Below, in pieces: positions 25,500 to 34,237 of a stretch of DNA of 64,000 nucleotides (positions are counted from its first letter, which is position 1; every line of letters begins with the position of its first letter). Origin of the DNA: Ruegeria aquimaris. Lineage in GTDB: Bacteria; Pseudomonadota; Alphaproteobacteria; Rhodobacterales; Rhodobacteraceae. The translations under genes and the position numbers were made by a program. The stretch is from NCBI RefSeq assembly GCF_025751555.1, contig NZ_JAOWLB010000003.1:186001-250000 (forward strand). The letters run 5' to 3'. The notes under the pieces were generated by a model that searched no databases, was not told where the DNA came from, and worked only from the letters and a program-made list of their open reading frames with translations.

Positions 25500-25548
25500 A
25501 ATTGACCGTTTTGTACCTGGCCCCGAGGGGCAATTGACCGTTTTGTAC
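25500..25548 (+). repeat. Pair of 17-bp direct repeats
   Basis: AATTGACCGTTTTGTAC is repeated exactly at 25500 and 25532. The 32-bp period is three helical turns, so both could be bound on one DNA face. The inner 10 bp CCCCGAGGGG is itself an inverted repeat. The element differs from the REPs downstream. No function is known. Confidence 0.6.
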
Positions 25549-25564
25549 AGGGGCGGAACCTCGC

Positions 25565-25588
25565 GTAGGGTGGGCAGTTCTGCCCACC
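25565..25588 (+). repeat. REP palindrome 1 (GTAG head)
   Basis: GTAG is followed by the 8-bp hairpin GGTGGGCA/TGCCCACC with a 4-nt loop, the classic REP layout recognised by RAYT transposases. It lies 50 bp upstream of the RAYT gene. Confidence 0.85.
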
Positions 25589-25637
25589 GCCTGGTCGCAT
25601 CAACCATCGGTTAACCGGTTTCCCCGATCCTGACCCC

Positions 25638-26171
25638 ATGCCCAGTTACCGCCGCGGCCGGGTCCCCGGGGCCAGTTACTTCTTTACCCTCACGCTGGCC
25701 GACCGGTCATCCACGCTCCTGACCGAGCGGATTGACGACCTGCGCCATGCCTATGCCCTGACCATCCGCGAGGCACCGATTGTCTGTGAGGCCTTCGTCG
25801 TTCTGCCCGACCATCTGCACGCGGTCTGGACCCTGCCGCCGGGCGATAGCGCGTTTTCGGAACGCTGGCGCAAGATCAAGCACCGGTTCTCGCGGGCGGT
25901 GGGCAGAACTGCCCACCCTACAAACCTGTCCGACAGCAAGCGCGCAAAACGGGAATGCGGCATCTGGCAGAGACGGTTCTGGGAGCACGTGATCCGCGAC
26001 GAGGGCGATTTCAGGCGCCATGTGGAATATTGCTGGGGCAATCCGGTCAAACACGGCCTTGCGGAGCGGGCGGTGGATTGGCCGTTTTCAACGATCCACC
26101 GCGACATCCGGTTGGGCCGGGTCGATGCGCAATGGGTTGGCTCGCCGACCGAAGGCAGGTTTGGCGAATGA
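25638..26171 (+). CDS. REP-associated tyrosine transposase (RAYT, TnpA_REP)
   Basis: A 177-residue Y1-transposase-like protein of the IS200/RAYT family. It has the metal-binding HUH motif H59-L60-H61 in LPDHLHAVWTLP and the candidate nucleophile Tyr131 in RRHVEYCWGNPVKHGL. RAYTs cut and rejoin single-stranded REP sequences and are single-copy, domesticated relatives of IS200 transposases. The gene is flanked on both sides by REPs and contains an inverted REP inside the frame at 25898-25921, encoding residues 88-95 (VGRTAHPT). Catalytic motifs look intact. Its 3' 140 bp is duplicated at 26322-26461. Confidence 0.92.
   Translation: MPSYRRGRVPGASYFFTLTLADRSSTLLTERIDDLRHAYALTIREAPIVCEAFVVLPDHLHAVWTLPPGDSAFSERWRKIKHRFSRAVGRTAHPTNLSDSKRAKRECGIWQRRFWEHVIRDEGDFRRHVEYCWGNPVKHGLAERAVDWPFSTIHRDIRLGRVDAQWVGSPTEGRFGE
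25898..25921 (-). repeat. REP palindrome 2, inside the RAYT reading frame
   Basis: The hairpin GGTGGGCA/TGCCCACC followed by CTAC is the same REP in inverse orientation. It is exactly 24 bp including the head, so it keeps the frame and adds eight codons between the HUH motif and the catalytic Tyr. Confidence 0.85.
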
Positions 26172-26172
26172 C

Positions 26173-26195
26173 GTAGGGTGGGCAATTTTGCCACC
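26173..26195 (+). repeat. REP palindrome 3 (degenerate)
   Basis: GTAG plus GGTGGGCA with a right arm lacking one C (TGCCACC). It starts 2 bp after the RAYT stop codon. Confidence 0.75.
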
Positions 26196-26217
26196 GATGC
26201 GACGGTTGATCGGCGCC

Positions 26218-26240
26218 GTAGGGTGGGCAGTTTGCCCACC
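26218..26240 (+). repeat. REP palindrome 4
   Basis: GTAG plus the GGTGGGCA/TGCCCACC hairpin with a 3-nt loop, same orientation as REP 3. It forms a mosaic with the inverse REP 5. Confidence 0.85.
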
Positions 26241-26276
26241 CATGCAGCGGGTGGAGTCAATATTCGATGGTGGGAT

Positions 26277-26300
26277 GGTGGGCAGGACTGCCCACCCTAC
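26277..26300 (-). repeat. REP palindrome 5 (inverse)
   Basis: A hairpin GGTGGGCA/TGCCCACC followed by CTAC, the inverse orientation. An extra half-element TGCCCACCCTAC follows at 26307-26318 at the duplication junction. Confidence 0.85.
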
Positions 26301-26328
26301 GCTTGCTGCCCACCCTACGCTTGCTGGG

Positions 26329-26461
26329 GCAATCCGGTCAAACACGGCCTTGCGGAGCGGGCGGTGGATTGGCCGTTTTCAACGATCCACCGCGACATCC
26401 GGTTGGGCCGGGTCGATGCGCAATGGGTTGGTTCCCCGACCGAAGGCAGGTTTGGCGAGTA
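26329..26461 (+). pseudogene. Duplicated 3' fragment of the RAYT gene
   Basis: This stretch would encode GNPVKHGLAERAVDWPFSTI and onward to the same C-terminus as the RAYT protein, ending GRFGE. It lacks the N-terminal HUH motif and a start signal. It arose from the tandem duplication and is not a functional gene. Confidence 0.85.
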
Positions 26462-26463
26462 AC

Positions 26464-26487
26464 GCAGGGTGGGCAGTTTTGCCCACC
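26464..26487 (+). repeat. REP palindrome 6 (GCAG head variant)
   Basis: The counterpart of REP 3 in the second duplication unit. It has a full 8-bp hairpin arm pair but a GCAG head instead of GTAG. Confidence 0.8.
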
Positions 26488-26509
26488 GGCGCGGCGGTTG
26501 ATCGGCGCC

Positions 26510-26532
26510 GTAGGGTGGGCAGTTTGCCCACC
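26510..26532 (+). repeat. REP palindrome 7
   Basis: The counterpart of REP 4 in the second unit: GTAG plus GGTGGGCA/TGCCCACC. Confidence 0.85.
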
Positions 26533-26568
26533 CATGCAGCGGGTTGAGTCAATAAACGATGGTGGGAT

Positions 26569-26592
26569 GGTGGGCAAGACTGCCCACCCTAC
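26569..26592 (-). repeat. REP palindrome 8 (inverse)
   Basis: The counterpart of REP 5 in the second unit. The REP tract ends here and the DNA becomes clearly AT-rich. Confidence 0.85.
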
Positions 26593-26666
26593 GCTTGCTA
26601 TGCGGGCTAAGCTTGCGTGAATGGAAATTTCAAACTACTATTAATAGGAGAATAACCGGGACCCGC

Positions 26667-26987
26667 ATGGCATTTACGTACAGGGAAACTCAGATCGTAA
26701 AAGGAATGCTCGAGCGCGGTGATAAGCAGCACGACATTGCGTCCTATTTTGGTGTCAACGGGGGGAGAGTCGCGGAGGTTGCAAGTGGAAAATGCGACTA
26801 CCCGAACGCCCAACCTTGGCCGCAAGGCAAACTTCCGCCTCCTGGCCCGTATGTGGGAGCAAAGACTGTTTTTGAAATAAAGATAGCGCTACAGGAAGCA
26901 ATTGAATTAATTGAAACAGCTGGATCTCATTCTGACGAGAGCGTTGTAGCAATCGAAGCTCTCAAAGCAGCCATGACAAAAATATGA
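26667..26987 (+). CDS. Small HTH-like protein of unknown function
   Basis: 106 residues. The first ~38 look like a helix-turn-helix (YRETQIVKGMLERGDKQHDI, then FGVNGGRVAEVASG), suggesting DNA binding. The middle is proline-rich (PWPQGKLPPPGPY), and the C-terminal 35 residues form a predicted helix pair. The ATG at 26667 begins the region of credible composition; the upstream in-frame stretch translates REP sequence. Codon usage is AT-rich, unlike the flanking genes, which indicates acquired DNA. It lies 27 bp before the next gene, probably one operon. No function assigned. Confidence 0.6.
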   Translation: MAFTYRETQIVKGMLERGDKQHDIASYFGVNGGRVAEVASGKCDYPNAQPWPQGKLPPPGPYVGAKTVFEIKIALQEAIELIETAGSHSDESVVAIEALKAAMTKI

Positions 26988-27014
26988 TTTTTGAGGCAGA
27001 TGAGGGACTCAAAG

Positions 27015-27728
27015 ATGGATAGAGACCTTTTCGCCGACGTCGGTGAGGAAGCCATTTTAGTGGAAGTGGAAAAAATTATTAACGACGGCGCCGTCCCTTC
27101 GGGTCGCGCCGCGCGCGATTACTATACCTCCGGCAACTTACCGACGTTGATGGAAATGTATTTTCGCCAACGTGGAGTGATAAAACGGAACCGGCAAGCA
27201 CTTTTTCTAGGGGTTAGCGCACAAACGCTTAACAAGATATATTCCGGTGCGGACATCTCCGAAAACATGCTTTTCAGATTTCGAATCGCAGTTCATCGCG
27301 CGTCATTGAGAAAACACTACAGTGAAGATCAAGTAAATCAGATTCTCGAAAAACCTTGGAGACCCAAGAATGATCTCGAAGTGAATAAAGCCGTCATGGA
27401 GTTACTGGATCTATTATCATTTATTTTGGAAAAAGTGAACTCCTCGAACAGCCTTGGCGCACCGACTTCTATTTTTTCGGACTTGCACCGAGCACAGCTG
27501 ATTTCTTTGCTTAAAGAATCGATCGCAAAGCTCGAATCCCCGGTTGTAAACATCCAAGAAGCGGAAACTACTCTTTCTAGGACAGTGGTTGCGGTAAAGA
27601 AAGGTTTGTCGGGTGCGATTGAAGCCGAAACAAGAAATGTAATCCAAGTCTTAGTAGCGTCTGTTCGTCGGGTCGTTGGCGAGTTCTTGAAGGAGAAGGG
27701 CTTTTCAAGTTTTAGCGACTTCTTTTGA
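27015..27728 (+). CDS. Hypothetical helical protein with XRE-like segment
   Basis: 237 residues, not recognised as a known family. Residues ~45-85 (RQALFLGVSAQTLNKIYSGA, then ISENMLFRFRIAVHR) resemble an XRE-type helix-turn-helix with its gSxxTLxkixsG pattern. The rest is predicted helical, with amphipathic stretches near 130-160 and 180-215. ATG at 27015 is chosen because GAGGG lies 8 bp upstream; ATG at 27000 is an alternative. The gene is AT-rich like its upstream partner and unlike uvrB. It runs convergently toward uvrB with an 18-bp gap. Confidence 0.6.
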   Translation: MDRDLFADVGEEAILVEVEKIINDGAVPSGRAARDYYTSGNLPTLMEMYFRQRGVIKRNRQALFLGVSAQTLNKIYSGADISENMLFRFRIAVHRASLRKHYSEDQVNQILEKPWRPKNDLEVNKAVMELLDLLSFILEKVNSSNSLGAPTSIFSDLHRAQLISLLKESIAKLESPVVNIQEAETTLSRTVVAVKKGLSGAIEAETRNVIQVLVASVRRVVGEFLKEKGFSSFSDFF

Positions 27729-27745
27729 ACTACTGAGACGAACTC

Positions 27746-29944
<2,199 letters not shown>

Positions 29945-30126
29945 CGGGGGGATTCCTTTCGCCCCCGATCTTGGTCTGTTTTTGTTCCGGTTCAAGGGGG
30001 CACGACCGGCTGATGCCGGAAACTGGCATCAGGCGCCACTGCCTGCCAGCTTGAGCCGGTGCACAGTTCCATGCGACAGTTGTTTCACGCTTACGGTCCC
30101 GCCATGCAACAAGGGAAGAGGCGCAC

Positions 30127-31482
30127 ATGCAGCGGCCAAAGACGCGATATACCAAGGCTGGCGATGTCTGGCTGGCCTATCAGGTGGTTGGCGAGGGTCC
30201 GGTCGATCTGGTCTATGCCAGCGGCTGGCTGCACAACATCGATATCATCTGGGAACATCCCGCCTATCGCCGGCTACTGGAAACGCTCGCTTCCTTTTCG
30301 CGCCTGATCCTGTTCGACAAGCGGGGCACCGGGCTGTCGGATCGCGAAACCGGAGCGCCGACGCTGGAAGAGCGCGCCGAGGACATCCGCGCGGTGATGG
30401 ATGCGGCAGGGTCGCAGCGGGCCACGATCCTTGGGCATTCCGAAGGCGGCCATGTGACGGCAATGTTCGCTGCCTGTTATCCGGAACGGGTGCGCTCGAT
30501 CATCCTGCTGGATTGCAGGCCCTGCAATGCCTGGAAACCCGACTGGCCGACGGGAATGCGCCGGGCCGAACTCGAAGCCTTTGCCACGCATCTGGTCGAA
30601 AACTGGGGCAAGCCGGACCATCTGGGCGAACAGGCCCCGAGCCTGGCGGGCATTCCGGAGGAGGAGGAATGGTACGCGCGAATGCTGATCCATGCGGCCA
30701 GCCCCTCGTCGGCCGCCGCCTATGCCAGGATCTGGTACGAGTTGGACGTGCGCGCCGTGCTGCCTTCGATCGCCTGCCCCGCGCTGATCTTTCGCAGGCC
30801 GGGCGACCGAACGACACCGGCCGAGCAGACGCGATATCTGGCCGAGCATATCCCCGACAGCCGCCTGATCGAGATCGGCGGCGCGGACCATGCGATCTGG
30901 GCAGGAGACCAGGATGAATGCCTGGGCTGGATCCGCGATTTCATCGACGACGAACGCACCGGGGGCGAGGATCGCGTTTTGCTGAGCGTGCTGATGAGCG
31001 ATATCGTGGGGTCCACCGAAATCGCGGCGCGGCTGGGGGATGCCGCCTGGCGCGACAAGCTGGCGGCGCATGACGCCGCAGCGGCCCGCGCGGTTCGGCA
31101 TCATGCCGGGCACCTCGTCAAATCCACCGGAGACGGTTTCATGGCTACCTTTGCCGGACCCAGCCGGGCGATCGCCTGCGCCCGGGATATGCACGCCGAG
31201 GCCGCGCGGCTCGGCCTGACGCTGCGCGCGGGCGCGCATACCGGCGAGTGTCTGCGGCATGGCCAAGCGGATGTGACCGGGCTGGGCGTTGTGATTGCCG
31301 CCCGGATCATGGGGGCGGCCGGGGCCGGAGAGACGCTGGTGTCTTCTACCATGTGCGATCTGTTGGCCGGTTCCAGATTGGCCTTTGACGACATCGGGAT
31401 CCGGGAATTGAAAGGTGTGCCGGGGCAATGGCGGCTGGCCCGGCTGGGCAATCCGGATCGGGCGGCGACTGACCCGGAATGA
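30127..31482 (+). CDS. Alpha/beta hydrolase - class III cyclase fusion (hydrolase first)
   Basis: 451 residues. Residues ~15-275 form an alpha/beta hydrolase with nucleophile Ser105 (GHSEGG) and a candidate catalytic His255 (GGADHAIW). Residues ~284-445 form a class III adenylate/guanylate cyclase domain with metal Asp292 (MSDIVGST) and Asp336 (STGDGF), base-selecting Lys332 and Asp382, and Arg393. The transition-state Asn is replaced by Val389 (GVVIAARIM), so cyclase activity is doubtful. It is soluble, with no signal peptide. It converges, with a 27-bp gap, on a gene with the same two domains in the opposite order. Confidence 0.88.
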   Translation: MQRPKTRYTKAGDVWLAYQVVGEGPVDLVYASGWLHNIDIIWEHPAYRRLLETLASFSRLILFDKRGTGLSDRETGAPTLEERAEDIRAVMDAAGSQRATILGHSEGGHVTAMFAACYPERVRSIILLDCRPCNAWKPDWPTGMRRAELEAFATHLVENWGKPDHLGEQAPSLAGIPEEEEWYARMLIHAASPSSAAAYARIWYELDVRAVLPSIACPALIFRRPGDRTTPAEQTRYLAEHIPDSRLIEIGGADHAIWAGDQDECLGWIRDFIDDERTGGEDRVLLSVLMSDIVGSTEIAARLGDAAWRDKLAAHDAAAARAVRHHAGHLVKSTGDGFMATFAGPSRAIACARDMHAEAARLGLTLRAGAHTGECLRHGQADVTGLGVVIAARIMGAAGAGETLVSSTMCDLLAGSRLAFDDIGIRELKGVPGQWRLARLGNPDRAATDPE

Positions 31483-31509
31483 CACCATGTGCCTTTGGCG
31501 GTTCCGGTG

Positions 31510-32895
31510 TCAGCCGGTGCCCTGATCGTCGGGAATGGTGGCAAGAAAGTCCTCGATCTCGCGCAGCGCCCTGGGCCATTCGGGGTCGTAATCGGGCATG
31601 GTGTTGTTGGCGGTGTCGAGGCTGACAAAGCGCGCGTTTCGGATACCGGCGGCCAGGCGCTGACCCTGATCCTTGAAGTGCAGCCGCTCGCGGTCGGAAT
31701 GCAGCACCAGCGCGGGGCAGCGAATGGCGGGCAAGAGCGGCTCGATATCGACCACGTCGACGCATTCGCCGATGCGCAGGTAATCCTGATGGGTCATCGC
31801 CATCTTGATGAACTGGGCATAGCTGTCCTGATCCTGTGGGCTGGATTCGGGAAAGAACGCCTGGGCAAAGAGGTGCCGACCCGAGGGATAGCCATCGTCC
31901 CAGTTGTCACGCACAAGCTCTCGCATCGCCTGCCCCAGGGCCTGATCCTGCGGCCGGTTGCGTTTGCCCGGCCCCTGCACGAAACCGCTCATCAGGATCA
32001 GGCCCGAGACCCGGTCGGGATAGCGCGCGGCATAGGCGGCGGCGACTGCGGCGCCGAAAGACAGGCCAAAGACAGGCGCCCGCGCGACCCCCGCCGCGTC
32101 GAACAGCGCCGCAAGGTCGTCGACGAACCGGTCGGGCGAGACATCGGCGACGCCCCTGTCGGACAGGCCATTGTTGCGCCCGTCGCAGCGGATCAGCCGG
32201 TAGTGGTGACTGAGATGCGGCAGCCAGCCGTTCATCGGGTTCTGCGTCCAGTCGTATTCCAGATGCTGCACCCAGTTGGGCGCCTTGACCATTGTCCGGC
32301 CCTTGCCGGTTTCGGTCCAGGCGATGCGGGTTCCGTCCCGCGAGGTGGCAAAGCGGATCACCTGCCGCGCGGATTGCCGCGCGCGTTCGGCTTGGTCATC
32401 TGCGCCCGACAGGTCGAGCGACAGGACTTCGAGCGGGGCGGAAAGCCCTTTGAGGCTCATAGCGCCTTCGGATTTCAGGGGAATACCGACGGTGCCGCCC
32501 GCGATCTGTCGGGTCACGCGGCTGACGAGGCAGCCACCCGGCGGTGCGGCGGCCTGAAGCCGCGACGCGATGTTGACCGCGTCGCCGAACACATCCTCGC
32601 CATTGATGGTGACGTCGCCCACATGCACCCCGGCGCGCAGTTGCACCGGCTTGCCCAGCATCCCTTTCTGGATCGCGTGCGCGGTGGCAATCGCCTCGGT
32701 AGCGGTGGCGAAGCGCACCAGCGCGCCATCGCCCATCAGCTTGAAGATGCGGCCATTGCCGATCTTCACGCTTGGGCGAATGACCTGCTCGAAGACCTGA
32801 TTGAGTTCGGCCATCGTGGTGTCCGGGTTCGCGGCCATACGGGCGGTGAACCCCACCACGTCGAGCGAGAGTATGGCCGCGATCTGTCTTGCCAT
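31510..32895 (-). CDS. Class III cyclase - alpha/beta hydrolase fusion (cyclase first)
   Basis: 461 residues. Residues 1-165 form a class III cyclase with Asp12, Asp56, Lys52, Asp101, Asn108 and Arg112, a complete catalytic set of the adenylate type. Residues ~180-455 form an alpha/beta hydrolase with Ser279 (GLSFGA). At the usual catalytic His position the sequence reads DTANNTMPDYDPEW, so the His seems replaced by Asn or Thr and the domain may be a ligand sensor rather than an enzyme. It probably couples small-molecule binding to cAMP synthesis. Confidence 0.88.
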   Translation of the reverse strand: MARQIAAILSLDVVGFTARMAANPDTTMAELNQVFEQVIRPSVKIGNGRIFKLMGDGALVRFATATEAIATAHAIQKGMLGKPVQLRAGVHVGDVTINGEDVFGDAVNIASRLQAAAPPGGCLVSRVTRQIAGGTVGIPLKSEGAMSLKGLSAPLEVLSLDLSGADDQAERARQSARQVIRFATSRDGTRIAWTETGKGRTMVKAPNWVQHLEYDWTQNPMNGWLPHLSHHYRLIRCDGRNNGLSDRGVADVSPDRFVDDLAALFDAAGVARAPVFGLSFGAAVAAAYAARYPDRVSGLILMSGFVQGPGKRNRPQDQALGQAMRELVRDNWDDGYPSGRHLFAQAFFPESSPQDQDSYAQFIKMAMTHQDYLRIGECVDVVDIEPLLPAIRCPALVLHSDRERLHFKDQGQRLAAGIRNARFVSLDTANNTMPDYDPEWPRALREIEDFLATIPDDQGTG

Positions 32896-32937
32896 GCTGG
32901 CAGTCCCCCGGTCTGGCGCCCCCTTGCGCCATCCGGA

Positions 32938-33429
32938 TTAGGGCGCGGATTGGCCTGTCTGTCCAGTGTCTTGGTGCGGCTCGGACGCGTCGCCGGGGCG
33001 GGTGAGCTTGCTCAGCAGTTCCGCCAGTCGCCGCGCCTCGCCCGGGGCGAGGTGATCGCCGATGGCCTCGTGCATGGCGGCGGCATAGACCGCCCACATG
33101 GCGGCGCGCACCCGCGCGCCTTCGGGCGTCAGGACCAGAACCTGCCCGCGCCCGTCCGCGTCACAGGCCGTGCGGGTCAGGTGCCCGGCGCGGGCCAGCC
33201 GGTCGACCAGCCGCGACACGCCATATTGCGGCAGCAGCAGCCTGTCCTGCAATTCGAAGGGTCGCAGGCCCTCGGGCCCGGCCTTGTCCAGCTCCCACAG
33301 GATGTCGTAACGGTCGAGCCCCGGCAGGCCCGCCGATTTCAGCGCCGCCTCCACATGGGTGAGCACCGCCTTGTGGGCGCGGGCCAGCGGCAGCCAGACG
33401 GCAAAGGGATCGGGGGTGGGTTTGCTCAT
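32938..33429 (-). CDS. MarR-family regulator
   Basis: 163 residues with a MarR winged helix: AALKSAGLPGLDRYDILWEL, recognition helix QYGVSRLVDRLARAGHLTR and the wing CDADGRGQVLVLTPEG. ATG at 33429 is chosen because the frame upstream runs through the divergent control region. It is divergent from a GST gene across 85 bp carrying two identical-type palindromes, the usual arrangement for a MarR repressor controlling itself and a detoxification gene. Confidence 0.88.
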   Translation of the reverse strand: MSKPTPDPFAVWLPLARAHKAVLTHVEAALKSAGLPGLDRYDILWELDKAGPEGLRPFELQDRLLLPQYGVSRLVDRLARAGHLTRTACDADGRGQVLVLTPEGARVRAAMWAVYAAAMHEAIGDHLAPGEARRLAELLSKLTRPGDASEPHQDTGQTGQSAP

Positions 33430-33439
33430 GCGGAGAAAG

Positions 33440-33500
33440 TAAATGCAGATGCATTGACTTTCAAGCGGGAATGCCCAGATCATGTAAATGCAACTGCATT
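33440..33500. promoter_or_regulatory. Twin MarR operators between marR and gst
   Basis: Two palindromes, TAAATGCAGATGCATT (33440-33455) and TAAATGCAACTGCATT (33485-33500), share AATGCA-N2-TGCATT. They are 45 bp apart, about four helical turns. One is adjacent to each divergent start, so one protein could repress both genes. Confidence 0.82.
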
Positions 33501-33514
33501 CAAATGAGGATTCC

Positions 33515-34210
33515 ATGACCGACCTGCATCTGATCAGCCATCACCTGTGCCCCTATGTGCAGCGCGCGGTGATCGTGCTGAGCGAAAAGGATATCCCCCA
33601 TAAACGCAGCTATATCGACCTGTCGGACAAGCCCGACTGGTTCCGCGCCCTGTCGCCGCTGGGCCGGGTGCCGGTGCTGGAGACCGGCGGCAGGGTGCTG
33701 TTCGAAAGCCAGGTGATCGCCGAATATCTCGACGAGATCACCCCCGGTTCGCTGCACCCCGACGATCCGCTGGAAAAGGCGCGGCACCGGGCGTGGATCG
33801 AATATGCCTCGGCCACGCTGGCCGAGATCGCGGGGTTCTATAACGCCCCCGATGCCGCGCGCTTCGAGGCGCGCAGGCAGGCCCTGCGCGACCGGCTGGC
33901 GCGGGTCGCGCCCGAGGTGCAAGGCCCGTTCTTCGCCGGGCCGACCTTTCACATGATTGACGGGGTCTGGGGCACGGTGTTCCGCTATCTCGACACGTTC
34001 GAGACGCTGGGCGCGTTCGACCTGATGCCCGACGACACCGGCATGACACGCTGGCGCGCGGCGGTGGCGGCGCGCCCGTCGGTGCGCGATGCCCCGCCCG
34101 AGGGCTATCCGTCGCGGTTGCTGACGTTCCTGCGGGCGCGGGATTCGCATCTGGGAGAGCTGGCGCGGTCCATGGACGGGAAAGCTTTACAGGAGGCCAC
34201 GATCCCATAG
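33515..34210 (+). CDS. Glutathione S-transferase family protein
   Basis: 231 residues. It has an N-terminal thioredoxin-fold GST domain with the active-site-like CPYVQRAVIVLSEK (Cys12), as in omega- and beta-type GSTs, followed by SPLGRVPVLETGG and ESQVIAEYLDE. The C-terminal part is helical. ATG at 33515 has GAGG 7 bp upstream; the in-frame start at 33488 lies inside the operator. It is probably induced when the divergent MarR protein binds its ligand. Confidence 0.88.
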   Translation: MTDLHLISHHLCPYVQRAVIVLSEKDIPHKRSYIDLSDKPDWFRALSPLGRVPVLETGGRVLFESQVIAEYLDEITPGSLHPDDPLEKARHRAWIEYASATLAEIAGFYNAPDAARFEARRQALRDRLARVAPEVQGPFFAGPTFHMIDGVWGTVFRYLDTFETLGAFDLMPDDTGMTRWRAAVAARPSVRDAPPEGYPSRLLTFLRARDSHLGELARSMDGKALQEATIP

Positions 34211-34237
34211 ACTTGACCCACACAACAGGGAGCGCCG

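Larger units (their letters stand above)
25285..25637. other. 353-bp intergenic region upstream of glpR and the RAYT gene
   Basis: No gene is visible. Next to glpR (25334-25377) is an AT-rich stretch with repeated ATCGA and GAAAG units, a candidate GlpR operator and promoter. At 25500-25516 and 25532-25548 the 17-mer AATTGACCGTTTTGTAC occurs twice as a direct repeat, centred 32 bp apart around CCCCGAGGGG. The first REP palindrome starts at 25565. Confidence 0.6.
26031..26599 (+). repeat. Tandem duplication of the RAYT 3' end plus REPs (about 278-bp unit)
   Basis: The segment 26031-26308 is repeated almost perfectly at 26322-26599. Each copy holds the last ~140 bp of the RAYT gene and three REP palindromes (two direct, one inverse). 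Differences are few (for example GGCTCG versus GGTTCC near the gene end, and ATATTC versus ATAAAC), so the duplication is recent. The copies are separated by a partial REP arm (26307-26318). Confidence 0.9.

Noticed and set aside
26178-26462. Separate short gene after the RAYT gene
   Set aside because: It begins in REP sequence and continues into a duplicated 3' fragment of RAYT, so it is a pseudogene product of duplication.
26173-26592. Possible CRISPR array
   Set aside because: The repeats are palindromic REPs of mixed orientation with duplicated, not unique, spacing sequence, and there are no cas genes.
31489-33507. 672-codon plus-strand frame over a cyclase and the MarR gene
   Set aside because: It covers two antisense genes with intact motifs and has no recognisable domain.
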